Shown: positions 25,375 through 34,430, counted from the first letter of the stretch. The stretch: 64,000 nt of DNA from an uncultured Blautia sp. (GCA_900551715.1 URXG01000001.1:50726-114725); one strand, 5' to 3'. Notes: generated from the letters alone by a model not told the origin. Numbers and translations are program-made.

Positions 25375-26514
25375 TTAATACTTCAATTCTGTATAATCAA
25401 AAAATCCTGCCTCTCCTAAAGTGTACAAAGACGCTTCTTTATAATCTGGCGGCTCCAATGGAATTTTTCCGGCATTTTCCGCTTTTAATTTTCCTTCTAA
25501 AAGGGCTTGCGCTGCCTGTATTTCTTTTTCTAAAAAACTTCTGTTCAAAGGAAAATCAAAATGAGCCGTATAAATAGTATCAAAATCATTTCCATACCGT
25601 GTCTTCAATCTATGTAAGCTACAGATTAAAGCCCGTAAATTTCTTTGAGGGCCAAAAATAAATACCTTTTTAAGAATAGTGTCCCCACCCACCAAAATTC
25701 GTTCTGCTCTATTCAAGAGAACAATACTTCCATAAGTATGGCCTGGCATAAGAATCACCTCAAACACACGACCACCTATATCTATTATTTCACCATCAAA
25801 GATTGGATTTGGGATTGCATCTCCCGGTTTACATTTACAAGCATAATAGGCAAACTCTGATGGATGCATCAGAGTTTTTTCAAACTGATGATTACATCCA
25901 ATATGATCACTGTCTGCGTGAGTGTTTACAAGATTCACACTATAACAACCAAATTGAGATAATGCTCCTCCACCTTGAGATATATTATTTCCCCAATGAC
26001 TTGCATCATTAATATCAACTCCAAAAGTCTGAATTGGACATCCGAAAGTTGCAATCACTTCCACTACTTCTCCGATTCTGCCTTCCTGCATCCACTGTTT
26101 TGCTTTTCTCATAGCCGGAAAATAATTAGACCAAACACCTTCTGCACAAAATACGTTGTTGTTTTTTGCACATTCAAAAATTTCAACAGCATCTTGCGCA
26201 TTTTGAGTCATTGGTTTTTCTACCAAACAGTTTTTTCCTGCATTCATTATTTTAAAACATTGTTCTTTATGAAGCCACGGAGGAGATGCAACGTAAACAA
26301 TATCTACATCTTCTCGTTTTAACACATCTTCTATGTTCGTATAGGCAGTTGCATTTACAAGTTGATTGCTTTCAATAAAATTCTGAGCTTTTGTATAATT
26401 GGAAGAACAAACTGCTACAATCTCATATGTGTCCGCCTGTCTCATTTCTTTAATTACCCTGTTGGCAATTTTCCCAAGGCTCCACATAGCCCATTTTACT
26501 TTTCTTTTACTCAT
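25375..26514 (-). CDS. In-frame chimera: Gfo/Idh/MocA N-terminal half joined to metallo-beta-lactamase C-terminal part
   Basis: Residues 1-190 are the N-terminal part of a Gfo/Idh/MocA oxidoreductase, with the dinucleotide-fold beginning KWAMWSLGKIANR, VASPPWLH, the catalytic-site E99-K100-P101, and GGGALSQFGCYSV where its C-terminal domain should start. At about residue 193 (near base 25935) the sequence changes to a metallo-beta-lactamase fold: THADSDH (199-204, an HxDxDH variant), MPGHTYGS (248), VGGDTI and a final TAHFDFP. The first 60 or so residues of that fold and most of the oxidoreductase C-terminal domain are missing. The frame is open with AAGGAG before 26514, so a protein may be made, but it looks like a deletion product rather than a designed fusion. 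Confidence 0.75.
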   Translation of the reverse strand: MSKRKVKWAMWSLGKIANRVIKEMRQADTYEIVAVCSSNYTKAQNFIESNQLVNATAYTNIEDVLKREDVDIVYVASPPWLHKEQCFKIMNAGKNCLVEKPMTQNAQDAVEIFECAKNNNVFCAEGVWSNYFPAMRKAKQWMQEGRIGEVVEVIATFGCPIQTFGVDINDASHWGNNISQGGGALSQFGCYSVNLVNTHADSDHIGCNHQFEKTLMHPSEFAYYACKCKPGDAIPNPIFDGEIIDIGGRVFEVILMPGHTYGSIVLLNRAERILVGGDTILKKVFIFGPQRNLRALICSLHRLKTRYGNDFDTIYTAHFDFPLNRSFLEKEIQAAQALLEGKLKAENAGKIPLEPPDYKEASLYTLGEAGFFDYTELKY

Positions 26515-26690
26515 AACTTACTCCTTATCATAATCAGCGCCTTTATTAATATCTGCAAAATTAACCATTGACTTGTATATTAATTATATCAATACATTAT
26601 TATTTTGAAAAGATATTGACAACATTTGTCATTATAGCAAAATTGACAGATAAATGACAGAGCTATTTTGCATTGCCTACATTGTTATTT

Positions 26691-26724
26691 CAATACTATT
26701 CGTTCAGATGAACGAATAGTATTG
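26691..26724. promoter_or_regulatory. 34-bp perfect palindrome in a divergent intergenic region
   Basis: CAATACTATTCGTTCA, then GA, then its exact reverse complement. It lies between the minus-strand chimera gene (start 26514) and the plus-strand decarboxylase-like gene (start 26897), where no terminator is needed, and has no T run. An operator is the more natural reading. A second short inverted repeat TGACAA-CAT-TTGTCA lies about 65 bases to its left. The rest of 26515-26896 is AT-rich with several TTGACA- and TATAAT-like words in both directions. Confidence 0.55.
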
Positions 26725-26827
26725 TCATTTATTTGTAAAAATTAGTTCAAGTATTCTGTTTATTTTAATTTTAAATACGATAAAATAGAATTATCACACG
26801 GATAATCCAAAATCATTCAACCCATTT

Positions 26828-26854
26828 GTAACTGTTCAATACCCTCACAGTTAT
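26828..26854. mobile_element. 27-bp palindromic mini-element with exact 8-bp target duplication
   Basis: GTAACTGT and ACAGTTAT enclose 11 bases. The unit equals the left-end hairpin of the 143-bp elements elsewhere in the window. It is flanked by exact direct repeats ACCCATTT at 26820-26827 and 26855-26862, so it looks like a transposed unit rather than a chance hairpin. It lies in the leader of the decarboxylase-like gene. Confidence 0.75.
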
Positions 26855-26896
26855 ACCCATTTTATTTATATATAAAATTTCAGGAGGTAGAAGAAT

Positions 26897-27946
26897 ATGA
26901 AAATGACCGAACGAGAATGTGCTTTATTAGCTTTTGATCATCAGGAAACACCTTGGGTTCCATCACCTTCAACAAGTATGGATATCTGTATCCCAACTGT
27001 AATTGAAGAGGGTGCCCGTGGCTACGGTATCACAACTGACTGGTTTGGGGTAAAATATCTCTATAGAGAAGATCAACCTGGTCCAATGCCTCTGGAATCT
27101 GAAGTCAAAATTGATGATATTGAAAACTGGAAAGAAATTGTTACTATGCCTAACATAGATGATTATGACTGGGAAGGTCATGCAGCCAGAGACACAGCTA
27201 ACTGGGATAGAAAAAACAAAGTATCAAAATGCATATTGATAAATGGTTGCTTTGAAAGTCTTCATATGTTCTGCGGATTTGTTGATGCACTCTGCAATAT
27301 TCAGGAATATGAAGATGAATGTAAAGACTTTATGGAATGGATTGCAAACTACAAAGTTGCAATTATAGAACGCGTTAAAAAGTACTATAATCCAGATATC
27401 ATTCAATTTCATGACGATTATGGAAATACCAATAATATGTTTATGCCTTTATCAAAATGGAATACTATTGTCCGTCCCAATCTGCAGAAAGTTGTTGATG
27501 CAGTAAAAGGGAATGATATGCGATTTCTCCTTCACTCTGATGGAAAAATTCGCGAAATGATTCCTACATTTATTGAAATGGGAATAGAAGCATTAAATCC
27601 AGTACAAACAGAAAATAATCCTTATGAAGTCAAACAACTTTTTGGTGACCGTCTTACCATTAACGGTGGGTTTGATAATGTTGCTGTACTAGACAATCCT
27701 GATGCTACGGAACAAGATATCCGTGATTCTATTAACAAAACTTTATATGAAATGTATCCTGGCGGAGGATGGGTTGCTCACTGCAGTTTCCTAAATCAAT
27801 TTTCCGATCGTAACGCAATATGGCTGGATTGCTTAGATAATTTTAATCAGCCTCTTATGGAAAAGGCTGGTGTTCCTTTTATACGACACGGAAATATGGA
27901 TGTCCTACAATCTGTGTATAATCTTGCTGAAAACGCAAAGAAATAG
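26897..27946 (+). CDS. Uroporphyrinogen decarboxylase family protein (methyltransferase-like)
   Basis: A 349-residue TIM-barrel protein of the UroD/MtaA superfamily. FHDDYGN, LLHSDGKIREMIP, GIEALNPVQ and INGGFD are typical of the subgroup found in anaerobes that probably moves methyl groups between corrinoid proteins and cofactors, rather than making haem. No corrinoid protein or other haem gene is adjacent. AGGAGG is 9 bases before 26897. It looks intact, in contrast with the fragmented genes on its left, and may be a survivor of the same catabolic island. Confidence 0.85.
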   Translation: MKMTERECALLAFDHQETPWVPSPSTSMDICIPTVIEEGARGYGITTDWFGVKYLYREDQPGPMPLESEVKIDDIENWKEIVTMPNIDDYDWEGHAARDTANWDRKNKVSKCILINGCFESLHMFCGFVDALCNIQEYEDECKDFMEWIANYKVAIIERVKKYYNPDIIQFHDDYGNTNNMFMPLSKWNTIVRPNLQKVVDAVKGNDMRFLLHSDGKIREMIPTFIEMGIEALNPVQTENNPYEVKQLFGDRLTINGGFDNVAVLDNPDATEQDIRDSINKTLYEMYPGGGWVAHCSFLNQFSDRNAIWLDCLDNFNQPLMEKAGVPFIRHGNMDVLQSVYNLAENAKK

Positions 27947-27964
27947 TTATCTCTTTATCAATAC

Positions 27965-28006
27965 AAAAGAGACCAAATTCCAATCACTTGAAATTTGGTC
28001 TCTTTT
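27965..28006 (+). terminator. Terminator after the decarboxylase-like gene
   Basis: AAAAGAGACCAAATT pairs with AATTTGGTCTCTTTT around 12 bases, followed by TTTTCTTCTTTT on the plus strand. It could act in both directions. Confidence 0.85.
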
Positions 28007-28012
28007 CTTCTT

Positions 28013-28073
28013 TTATCCACAGAATGTCTCCACACGAGACATCCTTCTCCACACCACAACCTGGTTATCCACA
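28013..28073. promoter_or_regulatory. Cluster of DnaA boxes between convergent genes
   Basis: Two perfect TTATCCACA boxes (28013-28021 and 28065-28073) and two near matches, GTCTCCACA (28026-28034) and TTCTCCACA (28045-28053), all in the same orientation within 61 bases. The region has no gene and, being between two convergent genes, no promoter role is expected. A DnaA-binding or titration site is inferred from the consensus alone. Confidence 0.6.
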
Positions 28074-28139
28074 CAACAACCAGCGGCTTTCCCCACTCCA
28101 AAGTCTGGAGATCCTAAAAAGCCCAGGGGGAGTGCACGA

Positions 28140-28163
28140 GGGGGGCCGGGCATAGGCCCCCTC
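28140..28163. other. GC-rich stem-loop beyond the glgP stop
   Basis: GGGGGCC and GGCCCCC form a 7-bp stem around GGGCATA, 12 bases past the glgP stop on the minus strand. There is no T run, so it is a poor intrinsic terminator; it may protect the transcript end. The surrounding 28085-28165 is unusually GC-rich for this window. Confidence 0.5.
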
Positions 28164-28174
28164 TGCAAAATCTC

Positions 28175-30631
28175 TTATTTGATATATACTTTATCCAGAT
28201 GCCAGATATCATCCACATATTCCTGGATAGTTCTGTCAGAAGTGAACTTACCGGCACATGCAGTATTCATCATAGCCATACGTGCCCAGCCTTTTTCGTC
28301 CTTGTATGCTTCTTCCACTTTCTTCTGTGCAGCTGCATAGGAACGGAAATCACCAAGGATGAAGTACTGGTCTGCTCTTTCTCCACCATTCTGGTTCAGG
28401 AGAGAGTTGTAAAGATCACGGAACAGTTCTGTATCGCTGGAGAATGTTCCGTTTACCAGTTCTGTCAGTACCTGACGGATCTCATCATCTGTATTGTAGA
28501 TGACTCTTGGATCATATCCACCATTGTTTTCGTAGTTGATAACTTCGTCTGCGCTGAGACCAAAGATAAAGGCATTCTCCTGTCCTACTTCTTCTACGAT
28601 CTCTACGTTTGCACCGTCCATGGTTCCCAGAGTAGGTGCACCGTTCAGCATGAACTTCATGTTACCAGTACCGGAAGCTTCCTTACTTGCAGTAGAAATC
28701 TGTTCAGAAACATCTGCTGCTGCAAAGATCATCTCTGCATTAGATACACGATAGTTCTCAATGAATACAACTTTCAACTTACCTTCGATAGATGCATCAT
28801 TGTTTACAACATCAGCCACAGAGTTGATAAGTTTGATGATCTTCTTGGCACGAGCATAACCGGCAGATGCTTTTGCGCCGAAAATAAATGTTCTTGGATA
28901 GAAGTCCATTTCCGGATGTTTCTTGATCTGATCATACAGATAGATCACATGAAGGATGTTCAGAAGCTGACGTTTGTACTCATGAAGTCTCTTAACCTGA
29001 ATATCAAAGATAGAACGAGGATTTACCTCTACTCCATTATGTTCCAGAATATATTTTGCCAGACGTACTTTGTTCTGATATTTGATGTTCATGAATTCCT
29101 GCTGAGCTTTTTCATCATCAACATAAACTTTCAATTTACTGATCTGAGACAGATCTGTGATCCATTCCGGTCCGATATGATCAGTTACCCAGTCTGCAAG
29201 AAGCTGATTTCCATGAAGAAGGAAACGTCTCTGGGTAATACCGTTTGTTTTGTTGTTGAATTTCTCAGGCATCATTTCATAGAAATCTTTCAGTTCCTGT
29301 TTCTTCAGGATCTCCGTATGAAGTCTTGCAACACCGTTTACAGAATAGCCTGCAACGATTGCAAGGTGAGCCATCTTAACCTGTCCATCATAGAGAATAG
29401 CCATGTTTTTGATCTTGTCGTAATTTCCAGGATATTTCGCCTGAATATCAAGAATAAAACGACGGTTGATCTCTTCGATGATCTGGTATACACGAGGAAG
29501 CAGTCTGGAGAACAGCTCTACCGGCCATTTTTCAAGCGCCTCTGCCATAATTGTATGGTTGGTATAAGCAACACATTTGGTTGTTACAGACCATGCATCA
29601 TCCCAACCAAGTCCCTCTTCATCCATAAGGATACGCATAAGTTCTGCTACAGCTACTGTCGGATGAGTATCATTCATCTGGAAAGTAACTTTTTCATGAA
29701 GTTTCATGATATCTTTATGGGCTTTTTTGTATTTTGCAACAGCAGCCTGAAGACTTGCAGATACAAAGAAGTACTGCTGTTTCAGACGCAGTTCTTTACC
29801 TGCCATATGGTTATCATTAGGATAAAGTACCTCTACGATATTGCGGGCAAGGTTTTCCTGCTCAACTGCTTTCTTGTAATCACCTTTATCAAAGGAATCC
29901 AGCTCAAAGTCCACAATCGGTTCTGCATCCCAGATTCTTAAAGTGTTAACGATTTTATTGTTATAACCAACGATAGGCATATCAAAAGGAACTGCTTTTA
30001 CAGCCTGATATCCCTTGTGTACGAATTTGTTGGAACCTGTTGCAGGATCATATTCTACATCAACGTATCCGCCAAAATGTACTTCTTTTGCATATTCCGG
30101 ACGACGAAGTTCGAATGGATATCCATTTTTCAGCCAGTTATCCGGTACTTCTACCTGATATCCGTCTTTGATCTGCTGTTTGAACATACCATAACGATAA
30201 CGGATACCACATCCATATGCACTGTAATTCAGAGTTGCAAGGGAATCCAGGAAGCATGCTGCCAGACGTCCCAGTCCACCGTTTCCAAGAGCCGGATCCG
30301 GTTCCTGATCCTCGATCACATTAAGATCCAGTCCAAGTTCATCCAGTGCTTCTTTTACTTCTTTGTATGCAGTAAGGTTGATCAGGTTATTTCCAAGGGC
30401 ACGGCCCATAAGGAATTCCATTGACATATAATAAACAGTCTTTGGATCCTGTTCTTTATATGCATTCTGTGTTTCCAGCCAGTTATCAATGATAACATCT
30501 TTTACGGTGTAGCATACAGCCTGAAAGATCTGCTCCTGAGTAGCTTCTTCCAGTTTTTTGCGATAAAGAAATTTGACATTTTCTTTTACACTTTCTTTGA
30601 AAGCTTCTTTTTTAAACTGCTTATCGATCAT
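28175..30631 (-). CDS. glgP: Glycogen/starch phosphorylase
   Basis: Releases glucose-1-phosphate from alpha-1,4-glucans using pyridoxal phosphate. The C-terminal motif EASGTGNMKFMLNGAPTLGT carries the PLP-binding Lys, and VYYMSMEFLMGRALGNNLIN and ALGNGGLGRLAACFLDSLA are classical. The 818-residue length is normal. I start at the ATG at 30631, with AAGGAGG 7 bases upstream; 17 extra residues to 30682 would overlap hairpins. It is 92 bases downstream of ileS on the same strand, with two hairpins between, and no other glycogen genes nearby. Confidence 0.95.
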   Translation of the reverse strand: MIDKQFKKEAFKESVKENVKFLYRKKLEEATQEQIFQAVCYTVKDVIIDNWLETQNAYKEQDPKTVYYMSMEFLMGRALGNNLINLTAYKEVKEALDELGLDLNVIEDQEPDPALGNGGLGRLAACFLDSLATLNYSAYGCGIRYRYGMFKQQIKDGYQVEVPDNWLKNGYPFELRRPEYAKEVHFGGYVDVEYDPATGSNKFVHKGYQAVKAVPFDMPIVGYNNKIVNTLRIWDAEPIVDFELDSFDKGDYKKAVEQENLARNIVEVLYPNDNHMAGKELRLKQQYFFVSASLQAAVAKYKKAHKDIMKLHEKVTFQMNDTHPTVAVAELMRILMDEEGLGWDDAWSVTTKCVAYTNHTIMAEALEKWPVELFSRLLPRVYQIIEEINRRFILDIQAKYPGNYDKIKNMAILYDGQVKMAHLAIVAGYSVNGVARLHTEILKKQELKDFYEMMPEKFNNKTNGITQRRFLLHGNQLLADWVTDHIGPEWITDLSQISKLKVYVDDEKAQQEFMNIKYQNKVRLAKYILEHNGVEVNPRSIFDIQVKRLHEYKRQLLNILHVIYLYDQIKKHPEMDFYPRTFIFGAKASAGYARAKKIIKLINSVADVVNNDASIEGKLKVVFIENYRVSNAEMIFAAADVSEQISTASKEASGTGNMKFMLNGAPTLGTMDGANVEIVEEVGQENAFIFGLSADEVINYENNGGYDPRVIYNTDDEIRQVLTELVNGTFSSDTELFRDLYNSLLNQNGGERADQYFILGDFRSYAAAQKKVEEAYKDEKGWARMAMMNTACAGKFTSDRTIQEYVDDIWHLDKVYIK

Positions 30632-30648
30632 CGCATTTCCTCCTTGTT

Positions 30649-30717
30649 GTGCAGCAATGCTGCACCTTTTTATTACCCCCAATTTAGCGAATCATGCCCG
30701 GTTATATGCCGGGCATG
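30649..30717 (-). other. Two hairpins between ileS and glgP
   Basis: CATGCCCGG/CCGGGCATG (30693-30717) lies just after the ileS stop, and the 17-bp palindrome GTGCAGCA-A-TGCTGCAC (30649-30665) lies just before the glgP ribosome site. Neither has a T tract. They could set the relative output of the two genes through RNA processing or by masking the ribosome site, which is inference. Confidence 0.45.
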
Positions 30718-30723
30718 ACCTCA

Positions 30724-33700
30724 TTACATTTTTGCAACACCAAGAACAACTGGTTCTTTGTTAATGTTCCATTCTTTTACATATCCTTCTGTTTCTCCCA
30801 GAGTAACATCCTCTGCAAGTACTTCGGACATGATCTCCTCTTTGTGATTCTTCATGAGTTCAAGAATGCGTTCATTATCTTTTGCATAGATGTGAATCTT
30901 ATCCATAACCTCAAATCCCGCTTCTTTTCTCATTGTCTGAATCTTGCTGACAATCTCACGTACAAAACCTTCTTCGATCAGTTCTGGTGTCAGATTGGTG
31001 TCAAGGACTACAGAAACATCTCCATCTGTTTCTGTTACATAACCTTCTGTCTGTGCAGTCTCGATAAGCAGGTCTTCTTCAGTCAGTTCTGCCTTGTTTC
31101 CATCAATATCCAGTGTCAGGACACCTTTGGATCTCAGTTCGTTCATAGCTTCTGTTCCATTGATCTCTGACAGTGCCTTACGGATACCATTCAGAAGTTT
31201 GCCGTATTTCGGTCCAACAGTACGAAGCTGTGGTTTGAAGCTGTAAGAAATAAAGGATTCTACATCTTTTGCAAATTCAACTTCTTTTACATTCAGTTCA
31301 TCTGCAATGATATCTGTGTAGAACTGTCCCATTTCTTTTTCAGCTTTTACATACATGGTTCCGATCGGCTGACGGTTCTTAATATTGGCTGTATTTCTTG
31401 CAGCACGACCAAGAACAACGATCTTCAGCAGCTCTTCCATGTCTTCTTCCAGCTCTTTGTTGATCCATGCTTCCTGTACTTTCGGGAAATCACAGAGATG
31501 GATACTTTCGATAGCATCTTTGTCAACACTTCTTACAAGGTTCTGGTAAATTTCTTCTGTCATGAATGGGATCATAGGAGCTGCTGCCTTGGAGATAGTT
31601 ACCAGTGCAGTGTACAGAGTCATATAGGCATTGATCTTATCCTGCTCCATTCCTTTTGCCCAGAAACGTTCACGGCTTCTTCTTACATACCAGTTACTCA
31701 TCTCATCAACAAAATCCTGCAATGCTCTTGCACTTTCCGGAATCTTGTAGTTAGCCAGACAGTCATCTACTGTTTTTACTACGGAATTCAGCTTGCTTAA
31801 GAGCCATTTGTCCATAACCGGAAGATTGTCATAATCTAAAGTATATTTAGTTGGGTCAAAATTGTCAATATTTGCATACAATACAAAGAATGCATAGGTA
31901 TTCCACAGAGTACCCATGAATTTACGCTGACCTTCCTGAACAGCCTTGCCATGGAAACGGTTTGGCAGCCATGGAGCACTGTTGATATAGAAATACCAGC
32001 GGATAGCATCTGCGCCGTATTTTTCAAGAGCATCGAAAGGATCTACTGCATTTCCTTTGGACTTACTCATTTTCTGTCCGTTTTCGTCCTGTACATGGCC
32101 AAGAACGATAACGTTCTTATATGGAGCCTGATTAAACAGGATTGTGGACTCAGCCAGCAGAGAATAGAACCATCCTCTTGTCTGGTCTACAGCCTCGGAG
32201 ATAAAGTCTGCCGGGAACTGTTTTTCAAAAAGTTCTTTATTTTCAAATGGATAATGATGCTGTGCAAAAGGCATTGCTCCGGAGTCAAACCAGCAGTCAA
32301 TAACTTCTGGTACACGATGCATGGTTCCACCACATTCCGGGCATTTCAGAGTGATCTCGTCAATATATGGACGATGAAATTCTACTGTTTTGGCTTTTTC
32401 GTCACCACTCATTTCAAAAAGTTCCTGGCGGCTTCCGATAGAATGCATATGACCGCATTCGCACTGCCAGATGTTCAGTGGTGTTCCCCAATAACGGTTT
32501 CTGGAAATACCCCAGTCCTGAACGTTTTCCAGCCAGTCTCCAAAACGTCCTTTACCGATGCTTTCCGGAATCCAGTTGATGGTATTGTTGTTACGGATCA
32601 GGTCATCTTTGACTGCTGTCATTTTGATGAACCAGGATTCGCGGGCATAGTAGATCAGTGGTGTATCGCATCTCCAGCAGTGTGGATAATCATGCTCAAA
32701 TTTCGGAGCATCAAAAAGTTTGCCTTCTTTATCCAGATCCTGAAGTACCATCGGGTCAGCTTTCTTTACAAAGATTCCTGCATATGGAGTCTCTGCTGTC
32801 AGATCACCTTTACCGTCTACAAACTGTACAAATGGAAGATCATAGTTACGTCCGATACGGCTGTCATCTTCACCAAATGCAGGTGCGATATGAACGATAC
32901 CTGTACCATCACTCATAGTTACATAGCTGTCTGCTGTAACAAAATGTGCTTTCTTTTTCTGTTTTGCAGCTGCTTCTCCTGCACATGCAAACAGAGGCTC
33001 ATATTCTTTGTATTCCAGATCTTTACCAACATATTTTTCAAGTACTTCGTATGCTGGTGTGTCCTCGGAACCAAGTTTGCCCAGAACTTTATCCAGAAGT
33101 GCTTCTGCCATATAATAAGTATATCCGTCTGCTGCTTTTACTTTGCAGTAAACTTCATCCGGGTTTACGCAGAGTGCAACGTTGGAAGGCAGAGTCCATG
33201 GTGTAGTTGTCCATGCCAGGAAATATGCATCTTCTCCAACAACTTTGAAACGAACGATAGCGGAACGTTCTTTAACTGTTTTGTATCCCTGAGAAACTTC
33301 CTGTGCAGAAAGAGGAGTTCCACAACGCGGGCAGTAAGGAACGATCTTGAATCCTTTGTAAAGGAGTTTCTTGTTCCAGATTTCTTTCAGTGCCCACCAT
33401 TCAGACTCAATATAATCATCATGATAAGTTACATATGGGTTATCCATATCTGCCCAGAAACCAACAGTAGAGGAAAAATCTTCCCACATTCCTTTGTATT
33501 TCCATACGCTTTCTTTACACTGCTGGATAAATGGCTCCATGCCGTATTCCTCGATCTGTTCTTTGCCGTCGAGGCCGAGTTTCTTTTCTACTTCCAGTTC
33601 TACAGGAAGTCCATGAGTATCCCATCCTGCTTTACGGGGTACCATATAACCTTTCATTGTACGGTATCTTGGGATCATATCTTTGATAACACGAGTCAGT

Positions 33701-33876
33701 ACGTGTCCGATATGTGGTTTGCCGTTGGCTGTCGGCGGTCCATCATAAAACATATAGGTAGGATCATCTTTGCGGTCTTCCATGCTTTTTTCAAAGATTT
33801 TGTTTTCTTTCCAGAATTTTTCTACCTGTTTTTCACGATCTACAAAATTAAGATTCGTATCTACCTTCTGGTACAC
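30724..33876 (-). CDS. ileS: Isoleucyl-tRNA synthetase
   Basis: Charges tRNA-Ile. Class I signatures HIGH (residues 55-58, PHIGHVL) and KMSKS (near residue 600, GQKMSKSKGN) are present. The editing domain TTTPWTLPSN is visible, and the 1050-residue length is that of the longer, eukaryote-like type found in many Clostridia. The start is a GTG at 33876 with GGAGG 8 bases upstream. Regulation is by an isoleucine T-box leader in front of it. Confidence 0.97.
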   Translation of the reverse strand: MYQKVDTNLNFVDREKQVEKFWKENKIFEKSMEDRKDDPTYMFYDGPPTANGKPHIGHVLTRVIKDMIPRYRTMKGYMVPRKAGWDTHGLPVELEVEKKLGLDGKEQIEEYGMEPFIQQCKESVWKYKGMWEDFSSTVGFWADMDNPYVTYHDDYIESEWWALKEIWNKKLLYKGFKIVPYCPRCGTPLSAQEVSQGYKTVKERSAIVRFKVVGEDAYFLAWTTTPWTLPSNVALCVNPDEVYCKVKAADGYTYYMAEALLDKVLGKLGSEDTPAYEVLEKYVGKDLEYKEYEPLFACAGEAAAKQKKKAHFVTADSYVTMSDGTGIVHIAPAFGEDDSRIGRNYDLPFVQFVDGKGDLTAETPYAGIFVKKADPMVLQDLDKEGKLFDAPKFEHDYPHCWRCDTPLIYYARESWFIKMTAVKDDLIRNNNTINWIPESIGKGRFGDWLENVQDWGISRNRYWGTPLNIWQCECGHMHSIGSRQELFEMSGDEKAKTVEFHRPYIDEITLKCPECGGTMHRVPEVIDCWFDSGAMPFAQHHYPFENKELFEKQFPADFISEAVDQTRGWFYSLLAESTILFNQAPYKNVIVLGHVQDENGQKMSKSKGNAVDPFDALEKYGADAIRWYFYINSAPWLPNRFHGKAVQEGQRKFMGTLWNTYAFFVLYANIDNFDPTKYTLDYDNLPVMDKWLLSKLNSVVKTVDDCLANYKIPESARALQDFVDEMSNWYVRRSRERFWAKGMEQDKINAYMTLYTALVTISKAAAPMIPFMTEEIYQNLVRSVDKDAIESIHLCDFPKVQEAWINKELEEDMEELLKIVVLGRAARNTANIKNRQPIGTMYVKAEKEMGQFYTDIIADELNVKEVEFAKDVESFISYSFKPQLRTVGPKYGKLLNGIRKALSEINGTEAMNELRSKGVLTLDIDGNKAELTEEDLLIETAQTEGYVTETDGDVSVVLDTNLTPELIEEGFVREIVSKIQTMRKEAGFEVMDKIHIYAKDNERILELMKNHKEEIMSEVLAEDVTLGETEGYVKEWNINKEPVVLGVAKM

Positions 33877-33928
33877 AATAAATTCCTCCTTAAAAAATTA
33901 TAGGGGTAGGTATAATGTTTTCATTATA

Positions 33929-34232
33929 CAAAAAAAACTTCCATCCTGTAAAAGGACGAAAGTAATCTACTGGTTCGCACCACCTAATACACTGTACAGG
34001 CCACTATGCCGATACATGTTCCCTTTAACGGCGGAATCACCGTCTTTCCTTACTTTTCTGTTGTAAATTTCAGGTCTCTGTCATTCAGGAAAGCGACTCC
34101 GGAGTGATCTTCCATCGAAATTACTGACGCCGGGTTCTCACCTTACCCCGACTCTCTGGGGCGTTCCTTCCGATTTACTGTCTCCATCTAAGTCTTTGCT
34201 TGATTTTTGTTGTGTTTTGCATCTATATGTGC
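33929..34232 (-). promoter_or_regulatory. Isoleucine T-box leader of ileS
   Basis: A tRNA-sensing leader. On the minus strand, a stem I segment contains GGAAGATCACTCC, where ATC (rc of 34106-34108) followed by A is the likely Ile specifier codon. Further on, AGGTGGTGCG (rc of 33976-33985) matches the T-box sequence. The leader ends in a terminator, ACTTTCGTCC pairing with GGATGGAAGT followed by eight T. Uncharged tRNA-Ile would stabilise the antiterminator. An extra palindrome TATAATG-TTTT-CATTATA (33911-33928) follows the terminator. Confidence 0.9.
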
Positions 34233-34238
34233 TGTCTT

Positions 34239-34268
34239 ATTATAAGATGTTGATTTTACAGATGTCAA
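34239..34268 (-). promoter_or_regulatory. Consensus promoter of the ileS T-box transcript
   Basis: On the minus strand TTGACA (34263-34268) and TATAAT (34239-34244), both perfect, with an 18-base spacer. Transcription would begin near 34232, giving a leader of about 350 bases. Confidence 0.8.
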
Positions 34269-34430
34269 GGGGTTTTTCCTACTTTTAACATTATTCAGGA
34301 CCCCGGATGAGTCGTTATTCTAGGATTCCGAACAGAGAAAAGAAAATCGAATATTAGTTATGCTGAAATGATTCATAAAACAGATTGACGGATACGCTGG
34401 CGATTCCTGCTTCGATTCAGGCATTTATTA

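Noticed and set aside
31951..33903. A 650-codon open frame on the plus strand opposite ileS
   Set aside because: It is the mirror frame of a well-conserved synthetase; the product is Cys/Phe-rich with no domain and no ribosome site. The same holds for the 580-codon plus-strand frame at 28199-29941 opposite glgP.
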